NCBI GenBank assembly: GCA_002408385.1
Contig: DHSB01000010.1
Coordinates: 43,889 to 48,890, forward strand
Reading direction: 5' to 3'
Origin: Myxococcales bacterium UBA5297
GTDB lineage: Bacteria > Myxococcota > Myxococcia > Myxococcales > UBA5297
DNA length: 5,002 bases
Below are positions 1 to 5,002 of the stretch, piece by piece. The notes beneath the pieces were generated by a model that searched no databases, was not told the origin of the DNA, and worked only from the letters and a program-made list of their open reading frames with translations. The position numbers were made by a program, and so were the translations under genes. The first letter of the stretch is position 1. Each line of letters starts with the position of its first letter.

Positions 1-16
1 GCCTCGGAGTCGAGGC
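1..16. other. Perfect hairpin at window edge
   Basis: GCCTCG and CGAGGC pair perfectly around the loop GAGT. No T-run follows, so this is not a classical intrinsic terminator. The stem may continue to the left outside the window. It could be the tail of a terminator or RNA structure belonging to an upstream gene. Confidence 0.25.
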
Positions 17-188
17 ACGCGCGGGGAGGCTGTCTCGATGGGTCGCCGCGGAGCGGGTGCTCGCGCCTGGTCCTTCGATGGCCGCGGGCAGGGCTCGCCC
101 CGGGTCTGGTCATCATTCGGTGGCCGATGGTCCGGCTCATCCTCGCCGTGGTGCCGGTATGGAGAGGAGACAGCCCCGCGGGACGGGT

Positions 189-214
189 GCGCTCGTCTTA
201 CGGGACGACCGCGC
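189..214 (+). other. Stem-loop followed by short T-rich tail
   Basis: Positions 189-197 (GCGCTCGTC) pair with 204-208 (GACGA) and 211-214 (GCGC), leaving a 2-nt CC bulge and a 6-nt loop. Bases 215-220 read TTCTCT, so on the plus strand the layout resembles a weak Rho-independent terminator. No plus-strand gene ending just upstream is supported, which makes a terminator role uncertain. Pairing of this quality also arises by chance in GC-rich DNA. Confidence 0.25.
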
Positions 215-360
215 TTCTCTCACGGGACCTCAGCTCCGGCTCTCGCGAGACCATCGAGCCGGCGTCGGGGGGCCAGCGCGCCGGCCCCGCGCATCCGGCG
301 TCGCCGCGTCGCGCGCCCCGCGCGCCGGCTCCGCGCGACCACCGTCGCCACATCGCGCGA

Positions 361-403
361 CCCGCAGGCCGACCCCGCGGGCGGGGTGCACCAGCCTGCC
401 GGG
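361..403. other. Two-helix stem-loop, possible structured RNA
   Basis: An outer helix joins 361-369 (CCCGCAGGC) to 394-399 (GCCTGC) and 401-403 (GGG), with C400 bulged. An inner helix joins 372-377 (ACCCCG) to 382-387 (CGGGGT) around a CGGG loop. That gives 15 base pairs in 43 nt. The pairing works on either strand. It could be part of a small RNA, a leader or a protein-binding dyad, or a chance product of composition. It resembles no riboswitch class I recognise. Confidence 0.3.
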
Positions 404-546
404 AGTGCGGCGCCAGGCTCACGGATGAGCAGGCCGCCCCCGCGCAGCCGCCTGCCCGATCCACGGACCGGCCCGGCCCCGTCTTCGGAGGACCGCCGCA
501 CGCCTCGCGGGGCTCGATGACACCCCCCAAGAGGGCACTGCGCAGC

Positions 547-566
547 CCGTACGTTGGAGTGTACGG
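547..566. promoter_or_regulatory. Inverted repeat upstream of 614 gene, possible operator
   Basis: CCGTAC and GTACGG form a perfect 6-bp dyad separated by 8 nt. Its right end lies 47 nt before the ATG at 614. The 20-bp span and the placement fit a site for a dimeric repressor or activator. In RNA the same bases could form a hairpin in the 5' leader. No good -35/-10 pair is visible beside it, so the regulatory role is inferred from symmetry and position only. Confidence 0.3.
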
Positions 567-602
567 TCGCCTCATCTGGCGATGGCATTCACGATTGCCC
601 GG

Positions 603-607
603 GGAGG
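603..607 (+). promoter_or_regulatory. Ribosome binding site of the 614 gene
   Basis: GGAGG sits within a GGGGAGGG run and is separated from the ATG at 614 by 6 nt. It is a strong Shine-Dalgarno match at ideal spacing. It decides the start in favour of 614 over the upstream in-frame TTG at 554, whose 20 extra residues look unrelated to the rest of the protein. Confidence 0.75.
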
Positions 608-613
608 GTGCTG

Positions 614-1342
614 ATGTCCGACGAGCGGAAGCGTCTTTTCGACAAGGGCGCCCACGCCCCGACCTACCCGTTGCTCACGCTCGGCAGGGTCTCGCTCGAG
701 AGAATCGACGAGTATCGACCGCAGCTTCTCGCCAACGGCCTCACCGAGGAGCACATCACTCGGCTGCGCGAGGCGATCGACCAGGTCGAGTCCCTTCAAT
801 CAATCCAGTCGACCACGCGCGCCGAGAAGGGGATGGCGACGAAGAGGGCCCAGCGGGCGACCAAGGAGGCCAAGGCCTTCGTGCGCCGGTTGCGACTCGC
901 GGTGCCGCTCGCCATGGAGGGTGTCGAGGGGCTGCCGTTCCTGCCCGAGGCGTTCAACACCGGCCGCCTCGGTCGCTCCACCCCGCGGGTGGCCCTCTAT
1001 CTCGACCGCATCCGAGGCCTTGTGGTCACGCTCGATGCCCGGCTCAGCCCCTACTTCAAGGGCGAGTCGGCGTTGAAGCTGCTCGACGAGCGCAGAGCTG
1101 CCTTGTTGCGCATCGACTCGGTCCAAGAGGTGGCCGTCTCCGCCGCGCCCAGCGACACCTTCCGGCTCTACGAGGCCAAGGGCCGGCTGCTTGGCCTCAT
1201 CGAGAGGCTCCACTGCATCGCCCGAATCGCCTTCGACGACGCCCCCCTCGTCGCCGCCCGCTTCAACAAGGAGCTGCTGCGCCGCGCTCGCCGGTCGCGC
1301 CGCAAGGCGGCCGATTCCCCGGTCACCCCGAGCCTGTCGTGA
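614..1342 (+). CDS. Hypothetical helical protein, 242 aa
   Basis: I do not recognise the family. The start ATG at 614 is supported by a strong GGAGG six bases upstream. Third codon positions are heavily G/C, which supports real coding. The protein has no signal peptide and no membrane segment, so a cytoplasmic location is inferred. It looks mostly alpha-helical: charged amphipathic stretches run at about residues 27-60, 70-102, 124-142, 150-170 and 182-224. A conserved-looking N-terminal block has the form HAPTYPLLTLGRV (14-26). A basic tail, RRARRSRRKA (223-232), precedes a short Ser/Pro end. The tail could bind nucleic acid or acidic partners, but no DNA-binding fold is evident. The gene stands alone on its strand, facing the minus-strand cluster. 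The helical pattern would fit a structural or regulatory helical-bundle protein, which is a guess. Confidence 0.85.
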   Translation: MSDERKRLFDKGAHAPTYPLLTLGRVSLERIDEYRPQLLANGLTEEHITRLREAIDQVESLQSIQSTTRAEKGMATKRAQRATKEAKAFVRRLRLAVPLAMEGVEGLPFLPEAFNTGRLGRSTPRVALYLDRIRGLVVTLDARLSPYFKGESALKLLDERRAALLRIDSVQEVAVSAAPSDTFRLYEAKGRLLGLIERLHCIARIAFDDAPLVAARFNKELLRRARRSRRKAADSPVTPSLS

Positions 1343-1644
1343 ATGGGCTTCGCTCGAAGGATTCTTCGACACCTCTTCAGGCCGAGAGCGAGCTGCCCGC
1401 GGCCGGCCTTGTGCTCCCGGCGCCCCTCGATCCGGTGGCCGCGGCCGAAGACGCGCTCGCAGCTTTAGAAAGCGCAGGCATCCGAGGTTCGGGGAACGAG
1501 GAGCCGGCGCAGCCTGCGGCGGTCACGGCCGCGCTTCGTGCTTCCGGCTCGCCTCCTGGTGGGCAGTCGCCCTCGGCGTCGGGGTCTGCCCGTGGCGAGC
1601 GCGCGCGGCGCACGAAGCGACGCGGCCGGCACCCCGAGAGGTGA
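1339..1644 (+). CDS. Doubtful open frame overlapping the previous stop
   Basis: A GTG at 1339 overlaps the TGA of the preceding gene by 4 nt (GTGA), a layout typical of translational coupling. The frame then stays open for 101 codons. Its translation is Ala/Pro/Ser-rich with a basic C-terminus (RARRTKRRGR) and one helix-like stretch, VAAAEDALAALESAG. Against it are a third-position G/C share of roughly three quarters, no better than background; a rare TTA codon near 1463; no Shine-Dalgarno sequence; and no recognisable domain. It could be non-coding, a small coupled gene, or the former C-terminus of the upstream protein separated by a frameshift. Confidence 0.15.
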   Translation: MNGLRSKDSSTPLQAESELPAAGLVLPAPLDPVAAAEDALAALESAGIRGSGNEEPAQPAAVTAALRASGSPPGGQSPSASGSARGERARRTKRRGRHPER

Positions 1645-1799
1645 GCGGGGTCATGCCCGAGCCTGTTGCCGGCCCCTTGGTCGGCTGTGAGCCATGAACG
1701 AACGGCCGATTGCCGTGGAACCACCGCGCGCGAGCGAGCTCGAGGAGTTTTCCCGACCCCTGCTGAGCGACCAGGAGACCTGCAGAGGCGCCCGCCTGC
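1343..1799. other. Convergent intergenic region
   Basis: This 457-nt interval separates the 3' ends of a plus-strand and a minus-strand gene. It contains a perfect terminator-like hairpin (1354-1369) and one plus-strand open frame that overlaps the upstream stop (1339-1644, listed separately with low confidence). On the minus strand the open frames give Arg/Ala/Ser-rich translations with no domain. Positions 1645-1799 hold nothing I can name. Confidence 0.6.
1354..1369 (+). terminator. Terminator-like hairpin after the 614 gene
   Basis: TCGAAG and CTTCGA pair perfectly around the loop GATT, starting 12 nt after the TGA at 1340-1342. No T-run follows, so it is not a canonical intrinsic terminator. 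It may act as a 3'-end stabilising hairpin or in Rho-dependent termination. In high-GC genomes tail-less hairpins at gene ends are common. Confidence 0.4.
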
Positions 1800-2393
1800 C
1801 TACCAATTCTTCAACTGCGGAGCCGGTTCGGCGGGCTTGACCGGCGGCCCCTTCTCCGGAGTTCCGTCCGGCGGGGGCTTCAGTGGCACCCAGCCGCCGG
1901 GGGGCGGTGGCGGCGGCGGGGTCTCGTCTGCCGCTGCCCGGCCTCGAGCCGGGTCGGTCTCCGTCGCCCACGACGGCCGCTCGTCGGCCAGAAGGTCCTG
2001 CCAGTGGTCGGTCCCGGCGGCCTGGAAGCGCAGCCCGACCAGCTCTTCGTTCTTGTAGCGCGTTCTCGAGCTGCGACCGTTCCGCGAGACGGTCTGATAG
2101 GTGACCGTGATCCGCAGCACGCCCTTGCCCTTGGGACCGGCGATGGGGACATCGCGGTCGTATCGCTTGCCGATGAGCCGCTCGGTCGAACGCCAACGCT
2201 TGCCGAGGAGGCCCGACCGTTCGATCGGCGTCCCGAGCGCCTCGACGACCACCGGGTGGGTCGCCGCAATCTGCACCGCTTCTTTGAGGACCTTGGAGTT
2301 CTCGAAGTAGAAGAGCAGCGTCAGCGCCACCCCGATTGCCAGCGCTCCGACGGCGATCAGGATCGGGGGCTTCGCCACTGTCTCGAGTCTCAT
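1800..2393 (-). CDS. Coa1/Tim21-domain membrane protein, 197 aa
   Basis: The protein begins with a short basic stretch and one membrane segment at about residues 9-29 (ILIAVGALAIGVALTLLFYF), then ENSKV. A Coa1-type domain follows at about 34-125. Its family hallmarks are the helix with VVVEALGTPIE (48-58), a variable strand region, the IAGPKGKGVL turn (84-93), then strand ITVTYQTV and LVGLRFQA. The tail (about 150-193) is proline-rich with seven consecutive Pro (159-165) and is probably disordered; whether it faces cytoplasm or periplasm is unclear. Mitochondrial Coa1 assists cytochrome oxidase assembly and Tim21 belongs to the TIM23 translocase; the role of bacterial members is unknown to me, so a respiratory role here is inference. 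The ATG is set by GGAGG six bases upstream. The gene is last in the minus-strand cluster. No oxidase gene is visible nearby. Confidence 0.85.
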   Translation of the reverse strand: MRLETVAKPPILIAVGALAIGVALTLLFYFENSKVLKEAVQIAATHPVVVEALGTPIERSGLLGKRWRSTERLIGKRYDRDVPIAGPKGKGVLRITVTYQTVSRNGRSSRTRYKNEELVGLRFQAAGTDHWQDLLADERPSWATETDPARGRAAADETPPPPPPPGGWVPLKPPPDGTPEKGPPVKPAEPAPQLKNW

Positions 2394-2695
2394 GCCTGGC
2401 CTCCGGGCTCGTTGGGAGCTCTGCGATCTAGCGGCCTGCTTTGGTTCGGCTCACCGTCAGCATATCTCTGCCTCGAGGGCAGCCCCGCCGGCATCGGCCT
2501 GGAAGGCGCGCTGCGGCGCCGTCGCGCTTCCCGGGTGCGGAGCGTCTCGAGCCCCGCTCCGGCGGCGAGGAGCCAGAGCTGTTCGCGGCGCTTGCGAGAG
2601 CTCGGAACCGCGCGGCCAGGCCTGGAAGTCCGTTGCCCAGGAGCGGGGAGGGCGACGCCCATGATCGCAAGAAGGTGGGCAGGTGCCCGCGTCAC
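2390..2695 (-). CDS. Doubtful 101-aa frame bridging two genes
   Basis: A GTG at 2695 overlaps the stop of the lipoprotein gene by 4 nt (GTGA). The frame ends in a TGA that overlaps the ATG of the Coa1-family gene by 4 nt (ATGA). It therefore fills the 298-nt gap exactly, as a coupled operon gene would. The product would begin VTRAPAHLLAIMGVALP and is then rich in Arg, Pro and Ala with no domain I know. Third-position G/C is about 73%, lower than in the flanking genes, and no Shine-Dalgarno sequence precedes the GTG. The other two frames here are also open for long stretches and look no better. The junctions argue for a gene and the composition argues against it. Confidence 0.25.
   Translation of the reverse strand: MTRAPAHLLAIMGVALPAPGQRTSRPGRAVPSSRKRREQLWLLAAGAGLETLRTREARRRRSAPSRPMPAGLPSRQRYADGEPNQSRPLDRRAPNEPGGQA
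2400..2404 (-). promoter_or_regulatory. Ribosome binding site of the Coa1-family gene
   Basis: On the minus strand GGAGG lies 6 nt before the ATG at 2393, the best Shine-Dalgarno match in the minus-strand cluster. It fixes the start directly ahead of the transmembrane segment. Confidence 0.75.
2459..2482 (-). promoter_or_regulatory. Dyad with -10-like box upstream of the Coa1 gene
   Basis: CTGCC and GGCAG (2468-2482) form a 5-bp dyad around a 5-nt centre that contains most of a CTCGAG palindrome. Just downstream on the minus strand is a small A/T-richer patch with TATGCT (2464-2459), 4 of 6 matches to TATAAT, about 65 nt before the ATG. No matching -35 hexamer is seen at 16-18 nt spacing. 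It is a weak candidate promoter and operator for separate expression of the last gene. Confidence 0.2.
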
Positions 2696-3426
2696 CTCGT
2701 CAGCGCGCGCCCGTCAGCACACGCGCTCTCGAGCGCCTCGAGCCGCGCCCGGCCCGCGGGCAGCATCGGCTCGATCCGACAGTCCGGCGGAACCTCCTCG
2801 CAGCGGCGCAGCAGGTTCGCCTGGACGATCTCGAGCGGGCCCTGCAGGCTCGCCGTCGAGTGGATCTGGTCGGGGTCGAGCTTGGAAAACTCGGTCTCCT
2901 CCGGGTGCAGTTGCAGGTAGGCCGCGAAGCAGGCGCGGGCCTTGGCGCGCATCTGCTCGAGCGTCGGCAACGCGGCGTAGCGCTCGGCCAGCACCCGCTC
3001 CTCGCGCGGGCTCGGTCGCTCGGCGACCCCGAGCCGCCTGCCGTCTTCGGTCACGACCAGCCGAGGGCCGTCGCGGACCAGCTCGAATCCTCCCGAGTGA
3101 CCGGCGTAGGCGCCGGTGAAGCGCGGCGGCGCGATCTCGAGCCAGCGGATCTCCATCCGCGCCCAGAGCCCGCCGGCCATGTGCGGCGCGAAGGAGTCGG
3201 GCTCGACGAGCAGCGAGGAGCCGGGCTGCGGAAAGGCCTCCGGTCCGCGCGCTGCGTCTTCGCCGGCCTCCACGAACTGCCAGTAGCCGAGGACCGGATC
3301 GCGCGGGTCGGCCTCGCGCGCCGCCGTCGAGCCGGTCGCGCAGGCCGCCGACGCCAGGGTGAGGAGAGCGGCGCCGAGCGCTCTTCCGGCACGGAGGCAC
3401 GCTGCGGCGGGTCGATGCCTGTCCAT
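2692..3426 (-). CDS. Probable secreted lipoprotein, 244 aa, unknown family
   Basis: The N-terminus has basic residues (Arg 3, 5, 12, 15), a hydrophobic core at about 17-28 (LGAALLTLASAA) and Cys29 followed by ATGSTAA. This reads as a lipoprotein signal, although Ser at -3 is less usual than Leu, so ordinary signal-peptidase-I cleavage is an alternative. The mature part starts with DPVLGYWQFVE (43-53). Residues 45-130 alternate like beta strands, with many aromatics (GLWARMEIRWLEI, RFTGAYAGHSGGFELV). Residues 138-240 look helical and carry Cys166, 209, 216 and 236, which could form disulfides in the periplasm. I recognise no named family; a small lipocalin-like or sensor-like barrel plus a helical domain is speculation. 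The gene begins 42 nt after the WD40 stop, so shared transcription is likely. The Shine-Dalgarno is weak: GAAGAG, six bases before the ATG. Confidence 0.8.
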   Translation of the reverse strand: MDRHRPAAACLRAGRALGAALLTLASAACATGSTAAREADPRDPVLGYWQFVEAGEDAARGPEAFPQPGSSLLVEPDSFAPHMAGGLWARMEIRWLEIAPPRFTGAYAGHSGGFELVRDGPRLVVTEDGRRLGVAERPSPREERVLAERYAALPTLEQMRAKARACFAAYLQLHPEETEFSKLDPDQIHSTASLQGPLEIVQANLLRRCEEVPPDCRIEPMLPAGRARLEALESACADGRALTR

Positions 3427-3468
3427 CTGCGACTCTTCAGTGAGGCGACCGATGAAGCCGCCCGCCCC

Positions 3469-5002
3469 CTACTCCTCGGCGCGCAGCGGGGCCTCGGCTC
3501 CGGCCGCGTCGTCCGATACCGCGAACCCGCGGCCGCGCGCCTCCTCGAGCATCTCCAGGGGATCGACCTGGAGCGCCGTGAGATCGATCGGATAGACCGC
3601 GAACCCGTGGCCCTGGTTGATGGCGAAGCGCCGCCCCTGGGGATCGACGTCCATGCTCATCAGCTCGCGCGGGGTGCGCGTGATGAGCAGCAGCTCGCCG
3701 CTGCGCGAGTCCCAGAAGCGCACGTACTGATCGTCGCAGGCGGTGGCGAGGTAGGGCCCGTCGCCGACGAAGCGCACCGAGGTCCATTGGCCGTGCTCGA
3801 GCTCGAGCAGCCGCTCTCCGGTCGCCGGGTCCCAGACGATGACCTGGCCCTCTTTGCCCGCCGAGGCGAGGCGCCCGTCGGGCGCGAAGTCGAGGGAGCT
3901 GAGCCAGCCGCGCCCCTGGAGCGCGCCACGCGGCTTGCCGGTCTTGACGTCCCACAGCCGCACCTGGCCGTCCTTGCCCGCGCTCGCCAGGGTGCGGCCG
4001 TCCGGCGAGAACTCGAGGTCGAACACCGTCGCGGTGTGCTCTTCGAAGACCTGCAGCCGCTCGCCGGTCGCCAGCTCCCACAGCGTCACCCGGCCGGTGT
4101 CCTCGCCGGTGGCTATCAGGCGGCCGTCCGGCGAAATACGCGCCGAGCTGCCCAGCTCGAGCGGCAGCCGGCGGACGAGCTTGCCGCTCTCCACGTCCCA
4201 GACCTCGACCACCCCGCCGGCGCCCGCCAGCAGCCTCCCGTCGCCGCCGAAGCTCACCTCCACGTCCATCTTCAGCTCGCCGCGAAAGACGTGCAGCTCG
4301 CGCTTGGTCTCCAGGTCCCAGACCCGCAGGCTGCCGTCGCGGCTCGAGGTCGCCAGCCGGCGGCCGTCGGGTGAGAAGGCGACCTCGAGCAGCGGCGCGC
4401 CCCCGGAGGCGAGCCCGAGCAGCGGGCTTGGCCGGATGGTCCAGGTGCGCACGCTGCCGTCGAAGCCGGCCGAGGCGAGCGTGCTGCCGTCGGGCGAGAA
4501 GGCGACGCCGGAGGCGATGGCCTGGTGCTCCTCGAGCGTCGCAATCGGCTCGCCGCTGAGCGAGTTCCAGACTCTCACCGAGCGGTCGAGCCCGGCGCTC
4601 GCGAGCATCGCGCCGTCGGGCGACCAGGCCACCTGGCGCACGAAGCTCGCGTTGCCGCCGAGGATCAGGTCCGGCTCGCCGGTGCGCGCGTCGAGGACGT
4701 TGACCGTGGGCTCGTCGCAGGCGATGGCGATGCGCGCCCCGTCGGGCGAGAGGGCCAGGTCGCGGATGGAGAAGGGCAGGCGCGCGAGCGTCGAGCCCTG
4801 CCCCGCCGCCAGATCCCAGACCCGCAGGCCGCGATCGATGCCGCCGCTGAACAGCCGCGCGCCGTCGCGGCTGAAGACCACCGCGCGCACCTCGGCCGCG
4901 TGGCCGCGCAGCAGGGCGCGCTCCTCGCGCTTGGCCAGGTCCCAGATCCGGAGGGTGCGGTCGGCGCCGGCCGAGGCGAGCAGCGTGCCGTCGGGCGAGA
5001 AG
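3469..5002 (-). CDS. WD40-repeat beta-propeller protein (5' end missing)
   Basis: Only the C-terminal 510 residues are visible; the frame is open to the right edge. A GTG at 4890 could be mistaken for the start, but the 37 codons before it encode most of another WD40 unit (FSPDG, RIWDL, GH), so the true start lies outside. Units recur every 38-42 residues with the pattern F-S-P-D-G, LASAG-x-D, V-R-x-W-D. Ten complete units, one partial at the edge and one degenerate C-terminal unit (MSMDVDPQG to AVYPID) are seen. Eleven or more blades exceed one seven-bladed propeller, so two propellers are likely. Unit 3 has LD in place of WD, and several lack the GH dipeptide. WD40 propellers are protein-binding scaffolds. 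In bacteria they are often fused to Ser/Thr kinase, caspase-like, TIR or NTPase domains; whether that applies here cannot be seen. An acidic tail (DDAAGAEAPLRAEE) ends the protein. Confidence 0.95.
   Translation of the reverse strand, partial: FSPDGTLLASAGADRTLRIWDLAKREERALLRGHAAEVRAVVFSRDGARLFSGGIDRGLRVWDLAAGQGSTLARLPFSIRDLALSPDGARIAIACDEPTVNVLDARTGEPDLILGGNASFVRQVAWSPDGAMLASAGLDRSVRVWNSLSGEPIATLEEHQAIASGVAFSPDGSTLASAGFDGSVRTWTIRPSPLLGLASGGAPLLEVAFSPDGRRLATSSRDGSLRVWDLETKRELHVFRGELKMDVEVSFGGDGRLLAGAGGVVEVWDVESGKLVRRLPLELGSSARISPDGRLIATGEDTGRVTLWELATGERLQVFEEHTATVFDLEFSPDGRTLASAGKDGQVRLWDVKTGKPRGALQGRGWLSSLDFAPDGRLASAGKEGQVIVWDPATGERLLELEHGQWTSVRFVGDGPYLATACDDQYVRFWDSRSGELLLITRTPRELMSMDVDPQGRRFAINQGHGFAVYPIDLTALQVDPLEMLEEARGRGFAVSDDAAGAEAPLRAEE
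3583..5001 (-). repeat. Tandem WD40-coding repeats, period about 126 nt
   Basis: The array encodes the WD40 units. The [F/L/W]SPDG boxes fall at intervals of 38-42 codons, mostly 41 or 42. Some copies remain close at DNA level: the 21-bp stretches at 4363-4383 and 4486-4506 differ at one base, and 4987-5002 matches the second copy over all 16 bases present. This suggests recent duplication or gene conversion among blades, and it makes the locus prone to assembly collapse or unequal recombination. Confidence 0.85.

Larger units (their letters stand above)
1..613. other. Intergenic region, no supported gene
   Basis: Frames are open on both strands here, but the translations are rich in Arg, Pro, Ala and Ser. 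They show no hydrophobic-polar patterning, domain motif or convincing ribosome binding site, which is what non-coding DNA at this GC content gives. What can be seen instead are inverted repeats: a perfect 6-bp stem with a 4-nt loop at the window edge (1-16), a bulged stem-loop at 189-214, a two-helix stem-loop at 361-403, and a 6-bp dyad at 547-566. There is also a near-identical 17-bp direct repeat (276-292 and 320-336, one mismatch), which could be GC-rich low complexity. The left edge may hold the 3' end of an upstream transcript, but no coding sequence enters convincingly from the left. Confidence 0.6.

Noticed and set aside
276..336. 17-bp direct repeat (one mismatch) as an attachment site or CRISPR-like repeat
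   Set aside because: There are only two copies, made entirely of G/C low complexity apart from one T, with no integrase, transposase or Cas gene nearby.
583..598. Sigma-54-like promoter (TGGCAT followed by TTGCC) ahead of the 614 gene
   Set aside because: The GG and GC elements are one nucleotide too far apart for the strict -24/-12 spacing, and it would place the transcription start within a few bases of the ATG, leaving the ribosome binding site outside the transcript.
127..1644. A 505-codon plus-strand open frame across the left third of the window
   Set aside because: Most of it lies in the wrong frame over the 614-1342 gene, and the translation is Arg/Pro-rich without domain patterning. 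It is a GC-rich shadow. Only its last 101 codons lie outside that gene, and these are discussed separately.
1782..1799. Bulged hairpin directly after the Coa1-family stop as a terminator
   Set aside because: It has only six pairs with a 2-nt bulge and no T-run on the minus strand. This is not above what GC-rich DNA gives by chance.
2683..4374. A 563-codon plus-strand open frame opposite the lipoprotein and WD40 genes
   Set aside because: It is antisense to two well-supported genes. Its length comes from high GC and from the repeat structure of the WD40 gene on the other strand.
4888..4890. GTG as the start of the WD40 protein
   Set aside because: The upstream codons in the same frame encode FSPDG, RIWD and GH in correct WD40 register, so the GTG is internal and the gene continues past the window edge.

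Overview
The window is about 70% GC by eye and reads as accessory chromosome from a high-GC Gram-negative bacterium. WD40-repeat proteins, a Coa1/Tim21-family membrane protein and an apparent lipoprotein fit Myxococcota best. Acidobacteriota or Planctomycetota are also possible. This placement is inference; no marker gene is present.

Layout. Positions 1-613 carry no gene I can support, but hold several stem-loops and, near the right end, a perfect dyad upstream of the first gene. One plus-strand gene (614-1342) encodes a 242-residue, mostly helical protein of unknown family. Positions 1343-1799 form a convergent gap with a terminator-like hairpin and one weak open frame. The rest is a minus-strand cluster, transcribed from the right edge leftward. 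It starts with a WD40 beta-propeller protein whose 5' end lies outside the window (5002-3469). After 42 nt comes a probable lipoprotein (3426-2692). A 298-nt interval follows, bridged by a doubtful 101-residue open frame (2695-2390). Last is a single-pass membrane protein with a Coa1-type domain and a proline-rich tail (2393-1800).

How the genes may work together. Three co-directional genes encode a repeat-scaffold protein, a likely envelope lipoprotein and a membrane-anchored Coa1-family protein. Shared transcription of the first two is likely from their spacing. The third could be co-transcribed or have its own promoter in the 298-nt interval. No enzyme, effector domain, mobile element, CRISPR array, tRNA or rRNA is visible, and I cannot demonstrate a defined new system. 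The points most worth following are the unseen N-terminus of the WD40 protein, the bacterial Coa1-family protein with its lipoprotein neighbour, the frame that overlaps both of its neighbours by 4 nt, and the structured 5' intergenic region.
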